A stretch of DNA of 52,330 bases from positions 1-52,330 of the forward strand of contig LZME01000126.1 of the NCBI GenBank assembly GCA_001673575.1. Reading direction: 5' to 3'. Below the pieces are notes generated by a model. It searched no databases. It saw only the letters and a list, made by a program, of their open reading frames with translations, and was not told where the DNA came from. The translations under genes and the position numbers were made by a program. How positions within the stretch are numbered: position 1 is the stretch's first letter; the number at the start of each line of letters is the position of its first letter. Below are positions 44,511-52,330 of this stretch, one piece after another. Origin of the DNA: Mycolicibacter heraklionensis. Its GTDB lineage: Bacteria > Actinomycetota > Actinomycetes > Mycobacteriales > Mycobacteriaceae.

Positions 44511-45812
44511 ATGGGCACTCACTCCGTGGCCGGTGTAACCGTGCCGGCCAACCGCGCGCGACTGTTGCGGCTGGCGACCGCGGCCGTATTGGTGTCGAGC
44601 CTTGTCATCGCAGTGTTGCTGGTGGCCGGCCTGCCCTGGGCGCAGCTGCGCAAGCACGTCTACACCGCCTACTTCACCAACACCAACGGGCTCTACACCG
44701 GCGACGAGATCCGCATCCTGGGGGTTGCCGTCGGCACCGTCGAGCGCATCGAGCCGCTCCCGGACACCGCCAAGGTGACCTTTTCCGTCGGCGGCCGGTA
44801 CCAGGTACCCGCCGATGTGCGGGCGGCGATCCTGTCGCCGTCGTTGGTGAGCGCCAGGGCGATCCAGCTTGTCCCGGCTTACACGGGTGGTCCCGAACTG
44901 GCCGACGGTGCCAGCATTCCGCAGGACCGCACGGCGGTTCCGGTCGAATGGGACGACTTTCGGCAGCAGCTGGAGAAACTCACCGATTCCCTGCAGCCGT
45001 CTGACACCGCCGGCCGCAGCGCCGTCGGCGCCTTCGTCAACACCGCGGCAGCCAACCTGCGGGGCCAGGGCGACACCGCACGCGAGGCGGTGATCAAACT
45101 GTCGCAGGCGATGTCGGCGCTGGGCGATCACAGCACCGACATCTTCAGCACGGTCCGCAACATGCAACTGCTGGTCTCGGCGCTGACCTCCAGCAGCGAC
45201 CTGTTGGCGGCGTTCAACGTCAACCTCGCCGATATCACCACCTTGCTGAACAATTCGCCCCGCGAATTCGCCGACGCCATGACGAGCCTCGACGGCGTGG
45301 TCAACGACCTACGCGGATTCATCGGCGAGAACCGGGAGGGCTTCGGCGTCACCGTCGATCACCTGACGGCGATCACCTCCGCACTCAACGAAAGCCGCGG
45401 CGACCTCAAACAGGTTCTGCACATTGCCCCGTCGGTGTTCCAGAACTTCGTGAACATCTACCAGCCGGCCCAGAGTGCGATCACCGGGGTGATGGCGCTC
45501 GGGAACTTCGCCAACACCGTCCAATTCATCTGCAGCGGAATCGAAGCCCTGGCGCGGGCGAATTCACTGCAGGCCTCGAAGTTGTGCGTGCAGTATCTGG
45601 CGCCGATCATCAAGAACCGCCAGTACAACTTTCTGCCGATCGGCGGCAACCCGTTCGTGGGCACCGCGGCGCGGCCCAACGAGATCACCTACAGCGAAGA
45701 CCGGCTCCGGCCCGGCGCTGCCCCACAACCGGCCGAGCCGCCCGGCCAGCCCGTCGACCCCGAGCTGGGCCTGCCCGGCCTGCTGCTGCCGCCACCGGAG
45801 GGCCCCCCGTGA
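44511..45812 (+). CDS. Mce family protein D
   Basis: 433 residues. The membrane anchor is at about 21-43 (LATAAVLVSSLVIAVLLVAG), the MCE domain at about 48-125 (AYFTNTNGLYTGDEIRILGVAVGTVERIE, LVSARAIQLVPAY). A helical region follows (residues 150-330), with an FICSGIEALAR...SKLCVQYLAP stretch carrying two Cys, and a Pro-rich end. It begins 1 bp after the mceC stop and ends overlapping mceE (GTGA). Confidence 0.92.
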   Translation: MGTHSVAGVTVPANRARLLRLATAAVLVSSLVIAVLLVAGLPWAQLRKHVYTAYFTNTNGLYTGDEIRILGVAVGTVERIEPLPDTAKVTFSVGGRYQVPADVRAAILSPSLVSARAIQLVPAYTGGPELADGASIPQDRTAVPVEWDDFRQQLEKLTDSLQPSDTAGRSAVGAFVNTAAANLRGQGDTAREAVIKLSQAMSALGDHSTDIFSTVRNMQLLVSALTSSSDLLAAFNVNLADITTLLNNSPREFADAMTSLDGVVNDLRGFIGENREGFGVTVDHLTAITSALNESRGDLKQVLHIAPSVFQNFVNIYQPAQSAITGVMALGNFANTVQFICSGIEALARANSLQASKLCVQYLAPIIKNRQYNFLPIGGNPFVGTAARPNEITYSEDRLRPGAAPQPAEPPGQPVDPELGLPGLLLPPPEGPP

Positions 45813-46924
45813 GGCTCGTGATCATCGCGCTGAGCATCACCGTCGCCTTCGGGGCCAGCGGCTGCCAGTGGCGGGGCCTGAACTCGCTGAGCCTGCCGGG
45901 CACCGGGCGCGGCGACGGCACCTACACGATCTCGGCCCAGTTACCCGATGTCGTGGTCATTCAACAGAACTCACGGGTGCAGGTCGCCGACGTCAACGTG
46001 GGCAATGTGACCAAGATCGAGGTCCAGGACTGGCACGCGCTGGTGACCATGCGCATCGACAACAGCGTGCACCTGCCGGCGAACAGCACCGCCAAAGTCG
46101 GACAGACCAGCCTGCTCGGTTCGATGCATATCGAGTTGGCGCCACCGACCGACGAGCCGCCGCGCGGCGAACTGCAAGACGGCGCGGTCATCCCGCTGTC
46201 GAGGGCCGCCACCTATCCGACCACCGAGCAGACCCTGGCGTCGGTTTCGCTGCTGCTCAACGGCGGCGGACTGGCACAGCTGCAGGAGATCAACCAGAGC
46301 TTTGCTCGCGCGCTGGCGGGACGTGAGAGCGACATGCGCAGCCTGCTCACGCAATTGGACACCTTCATCGCCGCACTCAACGATCAGACCGATGACATCA
46401 TCTCGGCCACCGAGAAGCTGAACGGTCTGGTCGGCCAGTTCGCCCGACAGAACCAAACCGTCGACAAGGCGCTGACCACGATCCCGCAGGCACTGGCGGT
46501 GCTGGCGCAGGAGCGCACCAAGATCGCCGACGCCGCTGACGCGCTCGGAAAGTTCAGCGCCATCGCCGTCTCCACCGTCGAACAGAGCAGGGAGGCCCTG
46601 GTGGCGAACCTGCGCAACATCGCCCCGGTGTTGCGCTCGCTGGCCGACGCCGGTCCGGCGCTGACGCAGGGCCTGGACTTCTTGTCCACCTATCCCTGGG
46701 TCAAGAGCAACATCCCCAATTGGTTTCGCGGCGACTTCGCCAATATCAGCTTGGTCGTCGACCTGACGTTGAGCCGGATCGACAGCGGCCTGTTCACCGG
46801 AACACGTTGGGAAGGAGACCTCACCGAGTTGGAACTCCAGTGGGGGAGAACCGTCGGTCAGATGCCCAGCCCGTACACGGCCGGCAACCCGTTGGTCGCC
46901 CCCTACCACTTCGGGGGGTACTGA
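45809..46924 (+). CDS. Mce family lipoprotein E
   Basis: 371 residues from a GTG that overlaps the mceD stop. A lipoprotein signal peptide is clear: MRLVIIALSITVAFGASGCQ with the lipobox ASGC and Cys19 as the lipid site. The MCE domain runs at about 35-115 (YTISAQLPDVVVIQQNSRVQVADVNVGNV, GQTSLLGSMHIELAPP). The opening CQWRGLNSLSLPGT resembles Mce3E/LprM of M. tuberculosis. A helical region and a GYTAGN-like end follow. MceE is the lipid-anchored subunit of the complex. Confidence 0.93.
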   Translation: MRLVIIALSITVAFGASGCQWRGLNSLSLPGTGRGDGTYTISAQLPDVVVIQQNSRVQVADVNVGNVTKIEVQDWHALVTMRIDNSVHLPANSTAKVGQTSLLGSMHIELAPPTDEPPRGELQDGAVIPLSRAATYPTTEQTLASVSLLLNGGGLAQLQEINQSFARALAGRESDMRSLLTQLDTFIAALNDQTDDIISATEKLNGLVGQFARQNQTVDKALTTIPQALAVLAQERTKIADAADALGKFSAIAVSTVEQSREALVANLRNIAPVLRSLADAGPALTQGLDFLSTYPWVKSNIPNWFRGDFANISLVVDLTLSRIDSGLFTGTRWEGDLTELELQWGRTVGQMPSPYTAGNPLVAPYHFGGY

Positions 46925-46925
46925 G

Positions 46926-48362
46926 GTGTTTCGACTGTCCCGCACCGTCTGGACCCAACTGGCGATCCTGGCGACGGTCACCCTGGTCGCCGGCGGGGTG
47001 ATGGCGTTCGGCTTCGTCAAGGTCCCGGCGCTGTTCGGCATCGGCCGCTACACGGTGACCGTCGAACTGCCGGCGTCCGGCGGTCTGTACCCGACATCGG
47101 TGGTGACCTATCGCGGCACCGAGATCGGCCGGGTCAGCGCCATCGACGTCGACGCCGACGGGGTGCGTGCGGTGCTGAAACTGAACTCCTCGATCAAGGT
47201 GCCCGCACAGCTGACCGCCGCGGTGCACAGCCGCTCGGCGATCGGGGAACAGTTCCTCGAACTCACCCCGACCGCCGGCGCCGCCGAGCACCGGATGCTG
47301 CGTGCCGGTGACGTGATCCCGGCGGACAAGGTGCGCATTCCCGCCGACATCGCCAACCTGCTCGACGCCACCAACCGTGCGCTGTTGGCGATCCCGCACG
47401 ACGATCTGCGCACCGTCATCGACGAGGCCGACAAGGCGGTGGGTGGTCTTGGTGCGGAACTGTCCCGCATCGTCGCCGGTTCGACGTCGCTGGCCATCGA
47501 AGGCGGCGAGGCCGCGCAGCCTTTCGCGCAGTTAATTGATGAGACCCCACCGGTCCTGAATTCCCAAGTCGATACCGCGGGTTCGATCGCGACGTGGGCG
47601 CGGCGGCTGGCGTCGATCACCGGTCAGCTCAGCGCCGAGGATCGGGCGTTTGCGGGCCTGCTCAGCGTCGGTGCCCCGGCGCTCGATGAGGCCAATGCGC
47701 TGCTGGGCCGGGTGGCTCCGGCGCTGCCGGTGTTGCTGGCCAACATGGTCAGCCTCGGTCAGATCGCGGTGACGTTCCGCCAGGGCATCGAGCAGCTGTT
47801 GGTGCTGTTTCCGCAGGGGACCGCGGTGATGTCGGCGATCGCACTGGCCGATTCGGGCCTCAACACGCCCTATCGCGGCATCTATCTGGACTTCAACCTC
47901 AATATGAATTACCCGCCGCCGTGCAACACGGGATTTCTGCCGGCCCGCCAGCAGCGGGCCCCCAGTTCCGTCGACTACCCGGACCGGCCAGCCGGCGAGC
48001 TGTACTGCCGGGTTCCGCAGGACTCGGACCTCAATGTGCGTGGTGCACGCAATATTCCCTGCGAGAACGATCCCGCCAAGCGTGCGCCCACCGTCGAGAT
48101 GTGCGAGAGCGACGAGTCGTACATCCCGCTCAACGACGGCTACAACTGGAAGGGCGATCCCAACGCCACCTTGTCCGGTCAGGCTGTGCCGCAGGACCCG
48201 CCGCGCGCCCCTGCGCCGCAGCCGCCGGTCGCCTTCGTGCCCTACGACCCGCGGACCGGCAGCTATGTGGGCCCCGACGGCAAGCGCCAAACCCGGGCCG
48301 ATCTGGCCCCCCAGCGGAAGGATCAGACATGGCAGACGCTGTTGTTGCCCCCGAGCGAATAG
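46926..48362 (+). CDS. Mce family protein F
   Basis: 478 residues from a GTG 1 bp after the mceE stop (TGAGGTG). The membrane anchor is at about 8-34 (WTQLAILATVTLVAGGVMAFGF), the MCE domain at about 42-118 (YTVTVELPASGGLYPTSVVTYRGTEIGRV, AIGEQFLELTP). The C-terminal third has four Cys (PPPCNTGF, LYCRVPQ, NIPCENDP, EMCESDES), probable disulfides, and ends in a Pro-rich stretch and YVGPDGKRQTRADLAP, typical of MceF. The 3' end overlaps the next gene by 34 bp. Confidence 0.93.
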   Translation: MFRLSRTVWTQLAILATVTLVAGGVMAFGFVKVPALFGIGRYTVTVELPASGGLYPTSVVTYRGTEIGRVSAIDVDADGVRAVLKLNSSIKVPAQLTAAVHSRSAIGEQFLELTPTAGAAEHRMLRAGDVIPADKVRIPADIANLLDATNRALLAIPHDDLRTVIDEADKAVGGLGAELSRIVAGSTSLAIEGGEAAQPFAQLIDETPPVLNSQVDTAGSIATWARRLASITGQLSAEDRAFAGLLSVGAPALDEANALLGRVAPALPVLLANMVSLGQIAVTFRQGIEQLLVLFPQGTAVMSAIALADSGLNTPYRGIYLDFNLNMNYPPPCNTGFLPARQQRAPSSVDYPDRPAGELYCRVPQDSDLNVRGARNIPCENDPAKRAPTVEMCESDESYIPLNDGYNWKGDPNATLSGQAVPQDPPRAPAPQPPVAFVPYDPRTGSYVGPDGKRQTRADLAPQRKDQTWQTLLLPPSE

Positions 48363-48835
48363 ACCGCCGAGCGGCGGCAGGCGCGATCCTGGCCGTGGCG
48401 GCGCTGGCCGGTGCGGTCGGCTGGCTCGGCTACCGCGACCACCAGATCCAACAGGCGCAGCAGCAGCGCGAGAGCTACGTCCAGGTGGCGCGTCAAGCGG
48501 CGATCAACCTGACGACGATCAGCTATGCGCAGGCCGACGCCGATGTGCAGCGCATCATCGATTCGACGACCGGGGCGTTCCGCGACGACTTCGGCCAGCG
48601 ATCCCGGCCCTTCGTCGACGTTGTCAAACAAGCTCAGTCGGCATCGGAAGGCACCGTCACCGAGGCCGGCCTGGAATCGGTGGACGGCGACCAAGCCGAT
48701 GTCCTGCTGGCGGTCTCGGTGCGCACCACGATCGCCGGGGAAGTCCAACCGGAACCGCGCCGCTGGCGGATGCGAATCAGCCTGCAAGACACCGGCGAAG
48801 GCCCCAAAGTATCCAACATCGCATTCGTCCAGTGA
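48329..48835 (+). CDS. Mce-associated membrane protein 1
   Basis: 168 residues from the ATG at 48329, which lies 34 bp inside mceF. One N-terminal membrane helix (about 13-35: AAAGAILAVAALAGAVGWLGY) precedes a periplasmic domain of the NTF2/Tim44-like Mas type (TISYAQADADVQRIIDSTTGAFRDDFGQRSRPFVDVVKQAQS). Such proteins follow mce operons, including mce3 (Rv1972/Rv1973) in M. tuberculosis, and help stabilise the complex. Coupled to mceF by the overlap. Confidence 0.88.
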   Translation: MADAVVAPERIDRRAAAGAILAVAALAGAVGWLGYRDHQIQQAQQQRESYVQVARQAAINLTTISYAQADADVQRIIDSTTGAFRDDFGQRSRPFVDVVKQAQSASEGTVTEAGLESVDGDQADVLLAVSVRTTIAGEVQPEPRRWRMRISLQDTGEGPKVSNIAFVQ

Positions 48836-48849
48836 GCAGGGGGTTCACC

Positions 48850-49341
48850 GTGTCGAGAACGACTCTGCGGCGCTGGTCGCTGGTAGCGCTGCTGCCCGGC
48901 GTGATCCTGACGCTTGCGATTGCGGTCGGTTATTTGAGATGGCAAGACGTCTCCGCGCGGGTCGCACACGAGGCGGCCGCACAGTCGATACAGACCGCGA
49001 CCGAGGCCACCATCGCGATGCTGTCGTACCGCCCGGACACCGTCGAGTCCGCGTCGGCGGCCGCCGCCGAGGGCATGACCGGCGCCTTCCGCGACGAGTA
49101 CACCCAACTGATCAAGGAAGTGGTGGCGCCCGGCGCCAAACAACAGCACATTTCGACCGTTGTGACGGTGCCGGCGGCGTCGTCGGTGAGCGCGAGCGCG
49201 CGCCACGCGGTGGTCCTGCTCTTCGTCGACCAGGCGACCACGATCGGCAACGGGCCGCCGACCACGACCGCATCGAGTGTGCGGGTCACCTTAGACAAGG
49301 TCGGAGGCCGGTGGCTGGTCTCGCAGTTCGACCCGGTGTAG
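48850..49341 (+). CDS. Mce-associated membrane protein 2
   Basis: 163 residues from the GTG at 48850, preceded by AGGGGG 6 nt away; a GTG at 48832 overlapping the previous stop is an alternative start (169 aa). An N-terminal helix (about 8-31: WSLVALLPGVILTLAIAVGYL) precedes a Mas-type domain (MLSYRPDTVESASAAAAEGMTGAFRDEYTQLIKEVVAPGA). Same architecture as the preceding gene, with about 30% similarity by eye. Confidence 0.87.
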   Translation: MSRTTLRRWSLVALLPGVILTLAIAVGYLRWQDVSARVAHEAAAQSIQTATEATIAMLSYRPDTVESASAAAAEGMTGAFRDEYTQLIKEVVAPGAKQQHISTVVTVPAASSVSASARHAVVLLFVDQATTIGNGPPTTTASSVRVTLDKVGGRWLVSQFDPV

Positions 49342-49355
49342 GGGCTAGGTGGCCG

Positions 49356-49847
49356 ATGGGAATTGATGTGTGCCGCGCCGCGGTGTTGGCGATCATGATT
49401 GCCGGGGCGGGGGCGCCGCCCGTTGCCGGTGCCGACAACTCGCGTCTCAACGACAGTGTCGTGACCAACGTCTACACGGTTCACCACCAGGCCGGCTGCG
49501 CGGAGAAAGTGATGGTCGATCCCCGGCTGGTGCTTGCCGCCGAGTGGCACGCCAAAGACGTTCTGGGACATCGGGATCTGGACGGCGACCTCGGCTCCGA
49601 CGGATCCACACCGCAGACCCGCGGGCAGGCCGCCAGCTTTCGGGGGACGATAGCCGAAACCGTGGCGATCAACCCCGCCGTGGCCATCAGCGGCATCGAG
49701 ATCCTCAACCGGTGGTATTACAACCCCGCGGATTTCGCGATCATGTCCGACTGCGCCAACACCGCGATCGGCGTGTGGTCGGAGAACAGCCCGGACCGAT
49801 CCGTGGTGGTCGCCGTTTACGGTGCGGCATTGCCGGGCACCGCGTAG
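49356..49847 (+). CDS. secreted CAP/SCP-like protein of the mce3-type locus
   Basis: 163 residues. A signal peptide is visible (MGIDVCRAAVLAIMIAGAG, cleavage after about Ala25 in PVAGADNS). The mature part, VVTNVYTVHHQAGCAEKVMVDPRLVLAAEWHAKDVL ... GDLGSDGSTPQTRGQAASF ... VAISGIEILNRWYYNPADFAIM ... CANTAIGVW, follows the CAP domain order (AA.WHA.D, DGSTPQ.R, helix, W.NS). Two Cys may pair. Position after the Mas genes resembles Rv1975 near mce3. Last gene of the block, 14 bp before rnpB. Confidence 0.75.
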   Translation: MGIDVCRAAVLAIMIAGAGAPPVAGADNSRLNDSVVTNVYTVHHQAGCAEKVMVDPRLVLAAEWHAKDVLGHRDLDGDLGSDGSTPQTRGQAASFRGTIAETVAINPAVAISGIEILNRWYYNPADFAIMSDCANTAIGVWSENSPDRSVVVAVYGAALPGTA

Positions 49848-49861
49848 TACGGTGATCAGCG

Positions 49862-50260
<399 letters not shown>

Positions 50261-50572
50261 CTCGTTGACCAGGCAATATGTAGTTGTTGTGGCTTTGCAG
50301 TACGCAGATACTACGCACGGCGGTGCGCAATCGGGGCCGCGAAATGGGCGCGGCCGTACGCGCAGCGCCTCAAAAGCAGCACAACATCTGAATATGCGAC
50401 AGGCGTTTTGAGGCAGCTTCTGCGCCAGATCGGCCTGGGCACTATTTGGGGCCGTGTGTTGGGCGGTCACGGTGTTTCAGTTCTTTAGTTCTGAAACTGG
50501 CTGTCGGTTGCGCCTGGAGATGCATCCCCAACGGTGGGACGCAGAACGTTGCCGCCTACTTTTCAACCGGCC
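50261..50572. other. noncoding stretch of the small island, with an inverted repeat
   Basis: About 310 bp with no supported gene. It contains GCCTCAAAA (50367-50375) and its complement TTTTGAGGC (50406-50414), separated by 30 nt; this could be a late terminator of rnpB or a repeat of the island. Base composition is less GC-rich than neighbours. Confidence 0.4.
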
Positions 50573-51238
50573 TCAGTCAAGTCGTCGAGTTGCGCTAACT
50601 TCTAGCAGATTCTGTGTAATGACGAGACGCGCGCGTGTCGACTGGTCGGCTGCGGGTTGCAGTTCGGATAGCGTGAGAAGTCCGGCGTTCAGGTCTGCAA
50701 TGACGCTCTTGCTAATCGGCCGAACCCGGTTCTCGTACATGAAGTCCCGGACCGTCTTCACATGCTGTTCAAATGCCGCGACGATTCCGGTGTCATCCTC
50801 TGGTTCGGCTTGAACGCTCAGCACGAGCCTCAGAGCGGCGTGGTTGCGCGCTCCCGATGGGAAGGCAAGAACGGTCTCGACTGACTCGAACTCCGAGCGC
50901 TTCCTATGAGCAACATGGCCGTGTCTCCAGTCCAAAATCCGCTCGTGGAGTGCGATGCCTTCGTCCCCTGTTGCTTCCCTTACCAACTCCTTGAACGGGA
51001 TATCTCGTTTCTGGTCGCTGACCGAACAGCGTCCGTACGAGATAACCGCAGACTCCCATAGCGCTCGACGGTGAAACACTGTCGACGGTTTGGCAGGTAG
51101 CTCATGGTGTTCCAGAAGGGCCATGTCAGCATGCAGGAGGTCGGCCCATGCCGAGCACCAACGCTGCAACAACGTCACGTTGTTGAGCCTTTGAGGGTCA
51201 CCGGTCATCTTCGCCCACGACTCGGAAGCATTAGCCAT
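50573..51238 (-). CDS. hypothetical protein with HEPN-like motif
   Basis: 221 residues, alpha-helical by eye. I do not recognise the family. The central part ERILDWRHGHVAHRKRSEFE near residue 95-114 contains an R-x5-H arrangement in the (L)R.(K/H).(V/I)AH(R) style seen in HEPN/AbiU2-like proteins, many of which are RNases of defence or toxin systems. The upstream ALWESAVISYGRCSV also fits such helical domains. It is the only gene between the two 14-bp repeats, and its codon use is less GC3-rich than the backbone. No partner antitoxin or nucleotidyltransferase is visible. The start lacks a good Shine-Dalgarno; the promoter would lie across the right repeat. Confidence 0.6.
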   Translation of the reverse strand: MANASESWAKMTGDPQRLNNVTLLQRWCSAWADLLHADMALLEHHELPAKPSTVFHRRALWESAVISYGRCSVSDQKRDIPFKELVREATGDEGIALHERILDWRHGHVAHRKRSEFESVETVLAFPSGARNHAALRLVLSVQAEPEDDTGIVAAFEQHVKTVRDFMYENRVRPISKSVIADLNAGLLTLSELQPAADQSTRARLVITQNLLEVSATRRLD

Positions 51239-51253
51239 GAGGGCAGACCGTAG

Positions 51254-51267
51254 CTCGTCCGCCCCGC
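51254..51267 (+). repeat. 14-bp direct repeat (right copy, attR-like)
   Basis: Identical to 50247-50260 (end of rnpB). It lies 16-29 bp upstream of the start of the orphan gene on the minus strand. No integrase gene lies between the copies. Confidence 0.55.
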
Positions 51268-51405
51268 AGTGTTGAGCAGTCCATGCCCATTGGGAGCTGT
51301 CTCGACGGCACTGGAGTTCCCAGCCGGGGCTGCCCGGTCTTGACGCTGTCGCCTCGGGCCGCGGGCTGACTGCGCGAGGGGGGATCGCGGTTTAACTTGT
51401 CGTCC

Positions 51406-52206
51406 ATGACGAGCGAGGAACAACTCCGGCACATCGCCAGGGACGTATTCCCGGATTGGTCGCGTCCGCCGAGGACTGTGGTCGAGCAGATCGGCGAGCT
51501 GGTAAGGCGCTGGCCGGTCGAAGGTTTCGCTCGCGAGATGCTGCCAGATCGGCAGTGCCGTCTTGTCTGGATCGACAGACACGTGATCGGACAGCTGGAC
51601 TACCTTGCGGACGCTGCGGAGGAGCAGAGTCTCGCTGCGGTGATCCGCCCGCTGAGTCAGGTCACTGGGGTTTACGTCAACGCCTACGGTTCGGCGGAAG
51701 CGATCGGGGAGCGGACGTACCGGCGCGCCATCGTAGGGTGCTTCGGATTGGGGGACTCGGTCAAGGTCGACACCACCGAAAGCGCCAATCACAGTCTGCG
51801 TGGTCACGCTGACAGGTTCATTGATGTTGTGTTGATGCACTGGCAGGTACTTCCATCGTCGGTTAACCGAGCCTCACCGAACCGCCCGGTCGAGCTTGCG
51901 CAGCGCGGGCCGCAGCTCCGCACGGCACCGCGCGGCGGCCTCGCGGGCATACAGCAACCCGTAGGTGAAGGTGTCTTCCCCGACGGCGCGCTGGCCCACC
52001 AGGGCCAGGTCGAGTTGTCCCGCGGCGTGCTGTCGGCCAAGCAGCGGCCGATGCTGGGCGGGCAGGCGTTCGGCTGGGACCGCAAGGCACCCGGTTCGTC
52101 GGTACTGGTCGCGGCGTCGCTTGCACTGTGGGGAGTCAGCTGCTTCCGGCCGGCGCGGCCCTACGTGCGCCGGACGGGTCCGCGGGAGGCCCTCATCTTG
52201 TCCTAG
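51406..52206 (+). CDS. hypothetical protein; C-terminal part probably not native
   Basis: ATG at 51406 (MTSEEQLRHIARDVFPDWSR); a second ATG three codons earlier is possible. The first 145 or so residues look like a real small protein (QIGELVRRWPVEGFAREMLPDRQCRLVWIDRHVIGQL, YVNAYGSAEAIGERTYRRAIVG). No family recognised. From about 51850 the frame carries on through DNA that reads better as coding on the minus strand, and through the first arm of the terminal inverted repeat, until a TAG at 52204. The native stop is probably lost or displaced, so the annotated end is doubtful. Confidence 0.45.
   Translation: MTSEEQLRHIARDVFPDWSRPPRTVVEQIGELVRRWPVEGFAREMLPDRQCRLVWIDRHVIGQLDYLADAAEEQSLAAVIRPLSQVTGVYVNAYGSAEAIGERTYRRAIVGCFGLGDSVKVDTTESANHSLRGHADRFIDVVLMHWQVLPSSVNRASPNRPVELAQRGPQLRTAPRGGLAGIQQPVGEGVFPDGALAHQGQVELSRGVLSAKQRPMLGGQAFGWDRKAPGSSVLVAASLALWGVSCFRPARPYVRRTGPREALILS
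51874..52104 (-). pseudogene. C-terminal fragment of an unidentified protein
   Basis: The minus-strand frame ending at TGA 51876-51874 reads AGQLDLALVGQRAVGEDTFT then YGLLYAREAAARCRAELRPA and LRKLDRAVR, with strong GC3 bias (coding-like). Further upstream it runs into the inverted repeat, where the sequence loses a coding look. I take it as the 3' end of a gene that has been cut at about 52104; the family is not recognised. Confidence 0.4.
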
Positions 52207-52328
52207 CTTTTGGTGCTGGGGCACCGTGGGATTGGCCCATCGGGCCCCGATAAACCCGTCCGGCGCACGTAGGGCCGCGCCGGCCGGAAGCAGCTGACTC
52301 CCCACAGTGCAAGCGACGCCGCGACCAG
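52105..52328. repeat. 75-bp perfect inverted repeat at the window end
   Basis: Left arm 52105-52179 is the exact reverse complement of 52254-52328, with a 74-nt spacer (52180-52253). The two bases outside (52103-52104 versus 52329-52330) no longer match, so the repeat appears to end there. It could be a real palindrome such as element ends, or a fold-back assembly error. Confidence 0.85.
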
Positions 52329-52330
52329 GT

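Overview
This is a high-GC mycobacterial chromosome segment. It is not a member of the M. tuberculosis complex and looks like an environmental or fast-growing Mycobacterium/Mycolicibacterium-type genome. The diagnosis rests on the FAS-II mycolic acid operon (fabD-acpM-kasA-kasB-accD6) with its regulator mabR, on aceE, ahpE, ptkA/ptpA and a fused RNase HI/phosphatase, on a complete yrbE-mce operon, and on an actinobacterial class A RNase P RNA. I recognised genes by recall of protein families; no database search was run.

Layout. (1) 1-11511 is conserved backbone. On the minus strand, read from high to low coordinates, it carries aceE, mabR, fabD, acpM, kasA, kasB and accD6 (the last cut by the window edge). 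On the plus strand it carries a lipoprotein gene, a DUF3052 gene, ahpE and tRNA-Val(TAC). (2) 11576-26828 is an accessory block inserted after the tRNA gene. It starts with a broken ATPase remnant, followed by about 14 kb of oxidative and lipid-type metabolism: a CruF-like membrane protein, two paralogous Pfam10118-type proteins, two tandem Rieske oxygenases, a FadD19-type acyl-CoA synthetase, a Baeyer-Villiger-type monooxygenase, a shortened DapF-like protein, two more polytopic membrane proteins, a TetR regulator, an HSL-type esterase and a FabG3-like dehydrogenase. Nearly every promoter region in this block carries the same inverted motif (ACCATA ... TATGGT), seven sites in all. This is the main candidate for an undescribed co-regulated system. 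(3) 27104-34646 returns to core-type genes: fadD8, an F420-type oxidoreductase, SURF1, ptpA, ptkA, a Nif3-like gene, a zinc-ribbon coiled-coil gene and RNase HI/CobC. (4) 34664-39014 holds an XRE-cupin regulator divergent from a tiny membrane ORF plus YeiH-type transporter, a thioredoxin-reductase-like flavoprotein, a methyltransferase and a 2OG-Fe(II) oxygenase. (5) 39193-49847 is a complete mce3-like operon (yrbEA, yrbEB, mceA-F, two Mce-associated genes, a CAP-like secreted protein), almost all translationally coupled. (6) 49862-50260 is rnpB. A 14-bp piece of its 3' end is repeated 1 kb downstream and brackets a small island with an orphan HEPN-like gene. (7) The window ends in a disturbed region: an ORF running into the antisense of another gene, and a 75-bp perfect inverted repeat.

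How the genes work together. Region 1 links pyruvate dehydrogenase E1 to malonyl-CoA-dependent meromycolate elongation; a TTTGT-N9-ACAAA inverted repeat upstream of fabD matches what I recall of the MabR operator. Region 2 probably takes up or modifies a hydrophobic, perhaps isoprenoid or steroid-like, substrate by CoA activation, Rieske and Baeyer-Villiger oxygenation, alcohol/ketone interconversion and ester hydrolysis. The substrate is not visible in the sequence. Region 5 encodes a lipid importer of the Mce family.
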